A DNA stretch of 64,000 nt from Mycolicibacterium sediminis (GTDB lineage Bacteria; Actinomycetota; Actinomycetes; Mycobacteriales; Mycobacteriaceae): contig NZ_AP022588.1 of NCBI RefSeq assembly GCF_010731735.1, positions 3,534,001-3,598,000 of the forward strand, read 5' to 3'. Below the pieces are notes generated by a model. The model was given only the letters and a program-made list of their open reading frames with translations, was not told where the DNA came from and made no database searches. The stretch's first letter is position 1. Every line of letters begins with the position of its first letter. The position numbers were made by a program, and so were the translations under genes. Below are positions 18,477 through 25,427 of this stretch, piece after piece.

Positions 18477-19892
18477 ATGACCCAGATCTCCGCCTTCGGC
18501 GACGACGCACTCGGTGACCTCGACGCGGTGGGTGTCGCAGCCGCGATCACCGCGGGCTCGGTGTCCCGCCACGAGGTCGTCGAGGCGGCGATCGCGCGCG
18601 TGGAGAAGGTCAACCCCGTTCTCAACGGACTCGCCTACGCGGCGTTCGATCGGGCCCGCGCGCGCGGCTCGGCCGCCTTCCCATTCGGCGGCGCCTTCGA
18701 CGGCGTGCCGACGTTCGTCAAGGACAACGTCGCGGTGGCGGGCATGCCGACGAGGGAGGGCACCGACGCCTGGGTGCCCCGGCCCGCGGTTTCCGACGGC
18801 GACTTCGCCCGCGCGTACCTCGCCACCGGTCTCGTCCCCCTGGGCAAGACCCAGCTGTCGGAGTTCGGCTTCAGCGCGTCGGCCGAGCATCCGAGACTCG
18901 GCCCGGTCCGCAACCCCTGGAACACCGACCACACCGCGGGTGCGTCGTCGTCCGGGTCGGGTGCGTTCGTGGCGGCGGGTGTCGTCCCCATCGCTCATGC
19001 CAACGACGGTGGCGGCTCGATCCGCATCCCCGCCTCGTGCAACGGACTGGTCGGGCTCAAGCCCACCCGCGGGCGGCTGCCGCAGGACGAGACGATGCGC
19101 GAGATGCCGATCCGCATCGTCGCCGACGGCGTCGTGACGCGCAGCGTGCGCGACACCGCTGCGCTCTACCGCGAGATGGAGAAGGCTTGGCGCAACCCGA
19201 GACTCGCGCCGATCGGCGACGTCACCGGCCCCGGGCGCACGCGCCTGCGCGTCGCCGTGTTCACCACGTCGGTGATCCGCGAGGCGGGTGCCGAGGTGCG
19301 GGATCGAACCTTGGCCACGGCCGAGCTGCTGGAGCGGATGGGCCACCACGTCGACCACCTCGACCGGCCACCGGTGCCGCAGTCCTTCATCGACGACTTT
19401 CTGCTGTACTGGTCGCTGCTGTCGTTCGCCCTGGTGCGCGGCGGCCGGAAGCGGTTCGGGCCGACCTTCGACCGCAGCAGACTGGACAACCTCACCCTAG
19501 GCCTGGACCGCCACGCGAGCCGCAACCTGCACCGGTTGCCGCTCGCGATCGCGCGGCTCTCGACGCTGGGCCGCCGCATGCGCCCGAAGGTGGCCGACTA
19601 CGACGTGCTGCTCACGCCGACTCTGGCGGAGCCGCCGCCGCGCATCGGTCACCTGGACCCGACTGCCGACTACGCGCAGATCATCGACCGGCTGGTGGAC
19701 TGGGTCGCGTTCACGCCGCTGCAGAACGTCACCGGCGACCCGGCGATCTCGCTGCCGCTCGGCGTGTCCACCGCGGGTCTTCCCATCGGCATGATGTTCA
19801 CCGCACGGTGGGGGGAGGAGGCCACGCTGCTCGAGCTGGCCTACGAGCTGGAGGCGGCCGACGCGTTCCGCCTGCCGCAGCTCACCGGCTAG
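18477..19892 (+). CDS. amiC: Amidase-signature family amidase (AmiC-like)
   Basis: A 471-residue amidase-signature enzyme with the Ser-Ser-Lys machinery: Lys82 in FVKDN, a cis-serine in AGASSSGSG (about 157-158), and the nucleophile Ser181 in [10 protein letters not shown]. Length and position after tsf match Rv2888c. It should hydrolyse small amides; the exact substrate is unknown. The stop TAG lies inside the 6-bp target site duplicated by the adjoining IS481 element, but the coding sequence is complete. Confidence 0.88.
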   Translation: MTQISAFGDDALGDLDAVGVAAAITAGSVSRHEVVEAAIARVEKVNPVLNGLAYAAFDRARARGSAAFPFGGAFDGVPTFVKDNVAVAGMPTREGTDAWVPRPAVSDGDFARAYLATGLVPLGKTQLSEFGFSASAEHPRLGPVRNPWNTDHTAGASSSGSGAFVAAGVVPIAHANDGGGSIRIPASCNGLVGLKPTRGRLPQDETMREMPIRIVADGVVTRSVRDTAALYREMEKAWRNPRLAPIGDVTGPGRTRLRVAVFTTSVIREAGAEVRDRTLATAELLERMGHHVDHLDRPPVPQSFIDDFLLYWSLLSFALVRGGRKRFGPTFDRSRLDNLTLGLDRHASRNLHRLPLAIARLSTLGRRMRPKVADYDVLLTPTLAEPPPRIGHLDPTADYAQIIDRLVDWVAFTPLQNVTGDPAISLPLGVSTAGLPIGMMFTARWGEEATLLELAYELEAADAFRLPQLTG

Positions 19893-19893
19893 T
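19888..19893. repeat. Target-site duplication, left copy (GCTAGT)
   Basis: GCTAGT abuts the left inverted repeat of the IS481 element and is repeated exactly at 20974-20979. It includes the amidase stop codon. Confidence 0.85.
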
Positions 19894-20973
19894 TGTACCG
19901 AGTCATGAGGTTGGTGTCAGCCGGCTGATCGGTGGGAGGCCGTCGAGTGCGCTGTGACGTCGTCGAGTGTTGTAGTACTCGAGCCACGGTGCAAGGGCTG
20001 CGGCACGGTCGGTGTTGCTGGTGAAGACCTGGCGGTAGGCCCATTCGGTTTGCAGCGTGCGGTTGAGCCGTTCGACCTTGCCGTTCTGCCATGGGCAGTG
20101 CGGTTTGATGAAGATCTGGCGGGTTCCCATCTCGGCGCACACCTCGCGAAGTGAGTAGCGGTAGGCCCAGGCGTTGTCGGTCATGAGGCAGTCGATCGTG
20201 GGGATGCCCTTAGTGCGGAAGTAGGCTGCCGCACGGCTCAGGAACGCTGCGGACGTCAATCCCTTCTCGTCGGCTAGGACCTCGGAGTACGCCAGCCGCG
20301 AGTAATCATCGACGAGTGAGTGCACGAAGTCGAACCCGTTGCCTCGCTTGCGTTCTCGATCCGGTGCGCACCCTCGACCATGAGCACGCCACCCGCCGCC
20401 GTCGGGTATGCGGCCCAACTTCTTCACGTCCATGTGCACCAGCTCACCGGGCCGTGTGCGTTCATAGCGCACCGCGGTCAGCTTCGAGGCGCGGATGAGG
20501 TCACCGGTCATCGGGTCACACATCGCCAGGTGCGGGACGTCGTGACGGGCCAGGACCCGTGACACCGTGCGTGCCGGCACGCACAGTTCGGCGCCGATGC
20601 CATCGGGGCCCATCCGCTGAGCCCGACGCAACGCGACGATCTGGGCCTCCACTGCGTTGGGCGTGCGAGTGGGGGTCGTGTGCGGCCGCGAGGACCGATC
20701 GTGCAGTCCGGCCTCGCCCTCGGCGTCGAACCTGTCGATCCACTTGTGCACGCATTGGCGCGAAATACCCATCGACGACGCGATGTGGGCTTTGTTCCAG
20801 CCCGCATGGAACCGCTCGACGATCAACAGTCGGCCTAGGTAGGTCGTGCGGGCATTACGGTGGGACACGAGAACCTCCGGATAGGTGATGGGCCTTCGAC
20901 AAGCCACACCCCACCCGGAGGTTCTCCCTACATCAAGCCGACACGCCTGACACCAACGTCATGTCCCGGTACA
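19894..20973. mobile_element. IS481-family insertion sequence, complete, 1,080 bp
   Basis: Both ends begin TGTACCG and continue as inverted repeats of 27 bases matching at 24 positions (19894-19920 and 20947-20973), sharing GTTGGTGTCAG. One transposase gene fills the element. The 6-bp direct repeats GCTAGT flank it, showing a real transposition event. Sharp ends, an intact transposase and matching duplications suggest recent insertion. Confidence 0.92.
19903..20868 (-). CDS. IS481-family transposase (DDE)
   Basis: A 321-residue transposase: N-terminal helix-turn-helix (WNKAHIASSMGISRQCVHKW), an RSSRPHTTPTRTP linker, then an RNase-H-like integrase core with the DDE triad Asp147 (VHMDVKKLG), Asp231 (LMTDNAWAYR) and Glu266 (NGKVERLNRT), spaced as DD-34-E. 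GTG at 20868 is chosen over the longer frame because GGAGG sits seven bases upstream and family members begin with SHRNAR-type sequence. The stop codon lies inside the left inverted repeat. No frameshift is seen, so the element is probably active. Confidence 0.92.
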   Translation of the reverse strand: MSHRNARTTYLGRLLIVERFHAGWNKAHIASSMGISRQCVHKWIDRFDAEGEAGLHDRSSRPHTTPTRTPNAVEAQIVALRRAQRMGPDGIGAELCVPARTVSRVLARHDVPHLAMCDPMTGDLIRASKLTAVRYERTRPGELVHMDVKKLGRIPDGGGWRAHGRGCAPDRERKRGNGFDFVHSLVDDYSRLAYSEVLADEKGLTSAAFLSRAAAYFRTKGIPTIDCLMTDNAWAYRYSLREVCAEMGTRQIFIKPHCPWQNGKVERLNRTLQTEWAYRQVFTSNTDRAAALAPWLEYYNTRRRHSALDGLPPISRLTPTS

Positions 20974-20979
20974 GCTAGT
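20974..20979. repeat. Target-site duplication, right copy (GCTAGT)
   Basis: Exact repeat of 19888-19893, directly after the right end of the IS481 element. Confidence 0.85.
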
Positions 20980-21320
20980 CGGCGTCGGGTGGCGCACACC
21001 CGCATCGACGTCGTTCGCGAACGGCGCGTACAGGATTCGTCGTGTGGACCAGGGCGTCGCCCGTGGTCGTGTGCGCTGGTCACGTGCTTCGGGCGACCCT
21101 GGATCGGGGCCAGTTTCATTGACGGCTCGGGATGGGGCGACGAAATCCGTTGTCCGACTGACACGATCCGGTAACCGGAGCCCGGTGTCGTTAACCTGCC
21201 GGATACCGGCGACGGCTTTCTGTGAAACACGTCAATTTCACGATTGCCCACGTGGAGACACCTACGCTCACCACCGGTCGGTCGCCGGACATCGCCGCCT
21301 CGGCGTCGGGAAGCACCGTC
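20980..21320. other. Intergenic region between IS element and ABC exporter
   Basis: A 341-base stretch that was downstream of the amidase before the insertion. No gene with recognisable domains is seen. Near its right end lies the palindrome GTGAAA-N8-TTTCAC (21222-21241), the only regulatory-looking element found. Confidence 0.45.
21222..21241. promoter_or_regulatory. Palindrome upstream of ABC exporter operon
   Basis: Six-base arms GTGAAA and TTTCAC are separated by eight bases, about 80 bases before the chosen permease start. Size and position suit a dimeric repressor site. No regulator gene is adjacent, so the partner is unknown. Confidence 0.35.
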
Positions 21321-22418
21321 ATGTGCCTCGTCCGGTTCGCGTTGGCGAACATCCGGCGGCGGCCCGAACGATTCACGCTGTCCGTTCTGGGCATTGCGCT
21401 GGCGATCGCGTGCGTGACGATCGTCCGGACCATCTCGGCCAGTTTCGCGATCACCGGGGCTGATTCGGTCACCGACGCCCTCGACGGGGCCCAGCTGTGG
21501 GCGGTGCCCGCCGCCGGCGTCCACTACGACTCCGACGTCGAGGCGCTCGTCGCCGACGGTCCCGCGCCTACGTTCGTACTACCCGACGGGTGGCGCACCG
21601 TCCGCACGCCGTCGGGTGTCACCGACGTCGACGGCACGCGCGTGTCGCTTCGCGGCAGCGACGACATCGCAAGTGGCGCAGTCGTCGTCAGTCCGTCGCT
21701 CGCGGATCGTCTGGGCGTGGCGACGGGCGACTCCCTCGTGATCGGCGGCCAGTCGTTGGTCGCGGATGTCACCGGCGGCGGGCACGGCGTCACCGTCTCG
21801 TCGAGCCTCGCGCAGGACGTCGTCGGCGCCAATGGATGGTGGACCGTCTTCGCGCCACCGGGTGAGGAGAACCGGCGCGACCTCGCGCAGCGCTTCGGTG
21901 CCGCGGTGGATCTGCCGACCACGGCGGACCCGTCGGTCCTGCCCGACCCGTCCGGGACCGGGCTCGTCTACGACACCGTGGGCGGCTCGGGTCCGCTCAC
22001 GTTCGAGCAGAAGTTCTCGGCGCTGTTCTCCGGCAAGGTGACCAGTTCGACGCTGGGTCTGATCTCGATCATCGGCCTGGCGCTCGGCTTCGTCATCGCG
22101 CTGTCCTCGTTCCTGGCCGCGGTCGCCGAACGCAAGCGCGAGTTCGGGATCATGTCGAGCATCGGCCTGGCCGACGAGGTCCTCTACTTCTTCCTCGTCG
22201 AGTCGGCAATCACGTTCGTCGTCGCCTACCTGGTGGGCGTGCTCGGTGCGGGAGCGGCGGTCGCCCTGGTCATTCCGAGCATCGCCACGCCGCTGGCCTG
22301 GGCGCAGGCGGCGGGGATGGTGGCGGCCTTTTTGCCCGCGATGGCCATCGTCGGCGCCCTCGTGCCGGTGCACAAGCTGCTGCAGCAGAAGCCGGTCGAC
22401 CTCCTGGGTGACCGATGA
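21321..22418 (+). CDS. MacB/FtsX-type ABC exporter permease
   Basis: A 365-residue permease. A first membrane helix (about residues 15-35) follows CLVRFALANIRRRPERF. A periplasmic-type domain of about 200 residues comes next, then three C-terminal helices forming an FtsX domain with the AAVAERKREFGIMSSIG coupling loop. This is the MacB/LolC design used to move lipids, peptides or drugs out of the membrane. ATG 21321 is chosen because the family start motif begins there; an upstream GTG at 21222 would add 33 atypical residues. Its stop overlaps the first of four tiny repeat ORFs, and the second permease and the ATPase follow. Confidence 0.8.
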   Translation: MCLVRFALANIRRRPERFTLSVLGIALAIACVTIVRTISASFAITGADSVTDALDGAQLWAVPAAGVHYDSDVEALVADGPAPTFVLPDGWRTVRTPSGVTDVDGTRVSLRGSDDIASGAVVVSPSLADRLGVATGDSLVIGGQSLVADVTGGGHGVTVSSSLAQDVVGANGWWTVFAPPGEENRRDLAQRFGAAVDLPTTADPSVLPDPSGTGLVYDTVGGSGPLTFEQKFSALFSGKVTSSTLGLISIIGLALGFVIALSSFLAAVAERKREFGIMSSIGLADEVLYFFLVESAITFVVAYLVGVLGAGAAVALVIPSIATPLAWAQAAGMVAAFLPAMAIVGALVPVHKLLQQKPVDLLGDR

Positions 22419-22450
22419 GCGCCTGCGCGAAGAGACGAGAACACCGATGA
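22415..22450 (+). CDS. Repeat-encoded 11-residue ORF 1
   Basis: Reads MSACAKRREHR and stops. Its ATG overlaps the stop of the upstream permease, and its own TGA overlaps the ATG of the next unit (ATGA). Whether the peptide is functional is unknown; the gene-like geometry suggests translational coupling between the two permeases. Confidence 0.4.
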   Translation: MSACAKRREHR

Positions 22451-22482
22451 GCGCCTGCGCGAAGAGACGAGGACACCGATGA
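22447..22482 (+). CDS. Repeat-encoded 11-residue ORF 2
   Basis: Reads MSACAKRRGHR; the single base change from unit 1 replaces Glu with Gly. It overlaps its neighbours by ATGA on both sides. Confidence 0.4.
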   Translation: MSACAKRRGHR

Positions 22483-22514
22483 GCGCCTGCGCGAAGAGAC
22501 GAGAACACCGATGA
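22479..22514 (+). CDS. Repeat-encoded 11-residue ORF 3
   Basis: Reads MSACAKRREHR, identical to ORF 1 at DNA level, with ATGA overlaps on both sides. Confidence 0.4.
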   Translation: MSACAKRREHR

Positions 22515-22546
22515 GCGCCTGCGCGAAGAGAATGGGACGTAAGTGA
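22511..22546 (+). CDS. Repeat-encoded 11-residue ORF 4 (diverged end)
   Basis: Reads MSACAKRMGRK. The end differs from the other units, but the 11-codon length is kept, and the TGA lies one base before the GTG of the second permease, preserving close coupling. Confidence 0.4.
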   Translation: MSACAKRMGRK

Positions 22547-22547
22547 C

Positions 22548-23114
22548 GTGCTGACCAAGGGACTGGCCTACGGGTGGCTGTCGGCGCGCCGCCGGCTCGG
22601 CGAGATGGTGCTGCCGGTCATCACGACCGCGACGGGCGCGTTCCTCGTCGTGATCGTGTTCGGGATGGCGGACGGCATCAGGGCGCAGTCGGCGTCGCTC
22701 GGCCACGCCGACGAGATCGGCAGGGCGGTCATGCTGATCGCCGTGACGGTGCTGCTCGTCGGCGTAGTCGAGGTCGCCGTCGCGACCACCCGTACCGTCG
22801 CGCACCGCACCAGGGAACTCGGGGTGCTGGGCGCCAACGGGATTCCCCGCAGACCGGTGATCGCCGCGCTGCTCGTCGAGCCGATGGTCGCCGCGATCCT
22901 CGGCGCCGTGGCGGGTGCCGCTCTCGCGGCGGTCGTGGGGATCGCACTCGGTGCACTGGGATTGGTGGCCACCGGCGTCTCGATGACCGGCCTGCTGGCC
23001 GGATCCGGCATCGCCGTCGCGGTGAGCATCGCCGCCGCGCTCGCCACCAGCATCCTGCCCACGTGGAACGCAGCGTCGCGGCCACCCATCCGATCACTCT
23101 CCACGGGAGGCTGA
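22548..23114 (+). CDS. Short FtsX-domain ABC exporter permease
   Basis: A 188-residue permease with about four membrane helices and the FtsX signature region TRTVAHRTRELGVLGANGIPRRPV. It lacks the large extracytoplasmic domain of its partner, so the exporter is an asymmetric heterodimer. The GTG start lies one base after the stop of the last tiny repeat ORF. The gene ends one base before the ATPase ATG. The half-size permease might reflect loss of the MacB-type domain. Confidence 0.78.
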   Translation: MLTKGLAYGWLSARRRLGEMVLPVITTATGAFLVVIVFGMADGIRAQSASLGHADEIGRAVMLIAVTVLLVGVVEVAVATTRTVAHRTRELGVLGANGIPRRPVIAALLVEPMVAAILGAVAGAALAAVVGIALGALGLVATGVSMTGLLAGSGIAVAVSIAAALATSILPTWNAASRPPIRSLSTGG

Positions 23115-23115
23115 C

Positions 23116-23865
23116 ATGACCACCATCGACGACGCGGGCGAGATCACCGAGGCGATCCGTCCGACGCCCGTCTTCCACCCCGACGCCGACGCCGCACCCG
23201 TCATCGAGGTCTCCGACGTCTGGAAGCTGCACAAGCTTGGCGACGAGGTCGTCAAGGCACTCGTCGCGGCCGAACTGACTGTGGTGCCAGGTGAGTTCGT
23301 CTGCCTGATGGGCCCCAGCGGCAGCGGCAAGTCGACACTGCTCAACATCGTCGGCGGACTCGACCGTCCCACCAAGGGCGTCGTCAAGGTCGGCGGCCAG
23401 GACACCGCGCGGCTGTCGGAGAGCCAGTTCGCGGCGCTGCGGCACGACACCATCGGGTTCATCTTCCAGAGCTACAACCTGATCCCGTTCCTGTCCGCCG
23501 TCGAGAACGTCGAACTGCCACTGATGTTCGAGCCCTACGACCGCAAGGCGTTGCGCACGCGCGCCACCGAACTGCTCGAGCTGGTGGGCCTCGGCCACCG
23601 GATCAACCACCAGCCGACCAAGATGTCGGGCGGCGAGCAGCAGCGCACGGCGATCGCGCGGTCGCTGATCAGCAATCCGACGCTCGTGCTGGCCGACGAA
23701 CCGACCGCGAACCTCGACCACCGCACCGGTGAGACGGTGGTCCGGATGCTGCGCGACCTGTGCTCCACGCTCGGCGTGACCGTCGTCGCGAGCACCCACG
23801 ACCCCACGGTGGCCGACGAAGCGACCCGTGTCGTCCGCATGAAAGACGGACAGATCGTCAACTGA
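23116..23865 (+). CDS. MacB/LolD-type ABC ATPase
   Basis: A 249-residue ATPase with Walker A GPSGSGKST, Q-loop FIFQSYNLIPFLSAVENVELPL, signature MSGGEQQR, Walker B LVLADEPTANLD and H-loop STHD. The NLIPFLSAxENVELPL region is typical of MacB/LolD exporters. An unusual N-terminal extension of about 30 residues precedes the ABC core. With the two permeases it forms a three-gene exporter; the cargo cannot be inferred. It is 28 bases upstream of the amino-acid permease gene, which may belong to the same transcript. Confidence 0.88.
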   Translation: MTTIDDAGEITEAIRPTPVFHPDADAAPVIEVSDVWKLHKLGDEVVKALVAAELTVVPGEFVCLMGPSGSGKSTLLNIVGGLDRPTKGVVKVGGQDTARLSESQFAALRHDTIGFIFQSYNLIPFLSAVENVELPLMFEPYDRKALRTRATELLELVGLGHRINHQPTKMSGGEQQRTAIARSLISNPTLVLADEPTANLDHRTGETVVRMLRDLCSTLGVTVVASTHDPTVADEATRVVRMKDGQIVN

Positions 23866-23893
23866 CCACCCGTGATGCCCTGAAGGAGAACAC

Positions 23894-25423
23894 GTGACGC
23901 AGAACGTCGAGGCGGCAACGCCTTCCACACCACCACCCGACCGCGACAAGCTCATGACCACCGAACTGGTCCCCGAGCAGATCCTGCCCAAGGTCATGAG
24001 CACGTTCGGCCTCACCGCCGCCTACGTGTTCATCATCTGCTGGGTCACCGGCTCCTCCATCATGGCCGCCGGTGGCTGGACCGCGATTCCCATGTGGGTG
24101 CTCGGCATCCTCACGTTCCTGGTGCCCGCCGGGATGGCCGTCGTCGAACTCGGCAATCTGTGGCCCGGGCAGGGCGGGGTGTACATCTGGGCGTACCGGA
24201 CCATGGGGGAGACCTGGGGCTTCATCGGCGGTTACCTGTCGTGGGTGCCGGTCATCCTCAACGCGGCGTCCTCGCCGGCCGTCGTCCTGCAGTTCCTGCT
24301 GCTGGCCTTCCACACCGAGCTGGGCCTGACAACGAGCATCATCCTGCAGCTGGTGATCCTGTGGACGGTGATCGGGCTCGCGCTCGCGAAACTCGCGGCG
24401 AACCAGAAGATCATGAACGTCGTCTTCGTCGTCTACGGCGTGCTGACGCTGACGATCTTCGTCTGCGGTCTGCTCTTCGCAGTCGAGAACGGCTCGGCGA
24501 CGCCCTTCAGCTGGGCCGAGGCCACCATCCCGAACTTCGCGGTGGCCGGCTTCCTCTACGGCACGGTGCTGCTGTACCTGCTCGGCGTGGAGACGCCCTA
24601 CAACATGGGGGCGGAGTTCCTGTCGGTGCGACGCAGCGGCCCGCGGATGATCCTGTGGGGTTCGATTGCGCTGGTGGCGATCTACCTGCTGACCACGCTC
24701 GGCACGATGATGGCCCTGCCCAGTGACGAGATCGATCCGGTGACCGGCATCATCGGCATGCTGGACGTGGCCGGCTTCCCCGGTCTGATGGAGGTCGCCG
24801 CCGTCGTGCTCGCCGGCATCATCATCGTGGCGCTGATGACCTACCAGGTGGCGTACTCACGGCTCATCTTCGTGTCCGGGCTGGAGCGACACCTGCCGCG
24901 CATCTTCACCCATCTCAACCCGCGGACGCGAAACCCGGTGTCGGCCATCCTGATCCAGGGCGTTATCTCGTCGTTGATCCTGGTCGGTCTGTACTCGCAG
25001 AGCAGCATGGCCAACGTGACCATCTACCTGCAGGGCGGGCTGAGCACGGTCTGGCTGCTGTCGGGCTTCTTCTTCCTGATCCCGGTGGTCGTCGCCCGCA
25101 AGAAGTACGCCGACCGCTACGACACCGAGAAGTTCTGGCGCATCCCGGGCGGCATGGTCGGCGTGTGGCTGGTCGTGGTGGTCGGCTCGATCGGGACCGT
25201 CGGCGGCATCTACTACTCGTTCGTCACCCCGTGGATCGACGTTCCGCAGGCCACCTGGATGACGTGGGTGGGCAGCATCAGCCTGGGCATGTTCGCGCTC
25301 GGTCTGGTCGTCTACGTCTTCGGACGACGATCCGCGCACAAGGTAAGCCAAGAGGATTCGCTGGCGCATCTGGCGGTCTTCGATCTCAACAAGGACGCCA
25401 AGTCCGACACGGAAGCGGTGTAG
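23894..25423 (+). CDS. APC-superfamily amino acid/amine permease
   Basis: A 509-residue transporter with about 12 membrane helices. The APC fold shows in FIICWVTGSSIMAAGGW, VELGNLWPGQGGVYIWAYR, LLYLLGVETPYNMGAEF and SGLERHLPRIFTHLNPRTRNPVSA-type sequence. AAGGAG lies about eight bases before the GTG start. It is four bases upstream of a copper amine oxidase gene, so the likely cargo is an amine that the oxidase degrades. The C-terminal 30 residues are charged and cytoplasmic. Confidence 0.85.
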   Translation: MTQNVEAATPSTPPPDRDKLMTTELVPEQILPKVMSTFGLTAAYVFIICWVTGSSIMAAGGWTAIPMWVLGILTFLVPAGMAVVELGNLWPGQGGVYIWAYRTMGETWGFIGGYLSWVPVILNAASSPAVVLQFLLLAFHTELGLTTSIILQLVILWTVIGLALAKLAANQKIMNVVFVVYGVLTLTIFVCGLLFAVENGSATPFSWAEATIPNFAVAGFLYGTVLLYLLGVETPYNMGAEFLSVRRSGPRMILWGSIALVAIYLLTTLGTMMALPSDEIDPVTGIIGMLDVAGFPGLMEVAAVVLAGIIIVALMTYQVAYSRLIFVSGLERHLPRIFTHLNPRTRNPVSAILIQGVISSLILVGLYSQSSMANVTIYLQGGLSTVWLLSGFFFLIPVVVARKKYADRYDTEKFWRIPGGMVGVWLVVVVGSIGTVGGIYYSFVTPWIDVPQATWMTWVGSISLGMFALGLVVYVFGRRSAHKVSQEDSLAHLAVFDLNKDAKSDTEAV

Positions 25424-25427
25424 CACG

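Larger units (their letters stand above)
22415..22531 (+). repeat. 32-bp tandem repeat, 3.7 copies, between two permease genes
   Basis: Units start at 22415, 22447, 22479 and 22511, each beginning ATGAGCGCCTGCGCGAAGAG. Units 1 and 3 are identical, unit 2 differs by one A-to-G change, and unit 4 diverges after 21 bases. The unit length of 32 lets each 36-base ORF end four bases inside the next unit. Confidence 0.95.

Noticed and set aside
22415..22531. CRISPR array
   Set aside because: Units are directly tandem with a 32-bp period and no spacers, and they lie inside an operon; no cas genes are near.
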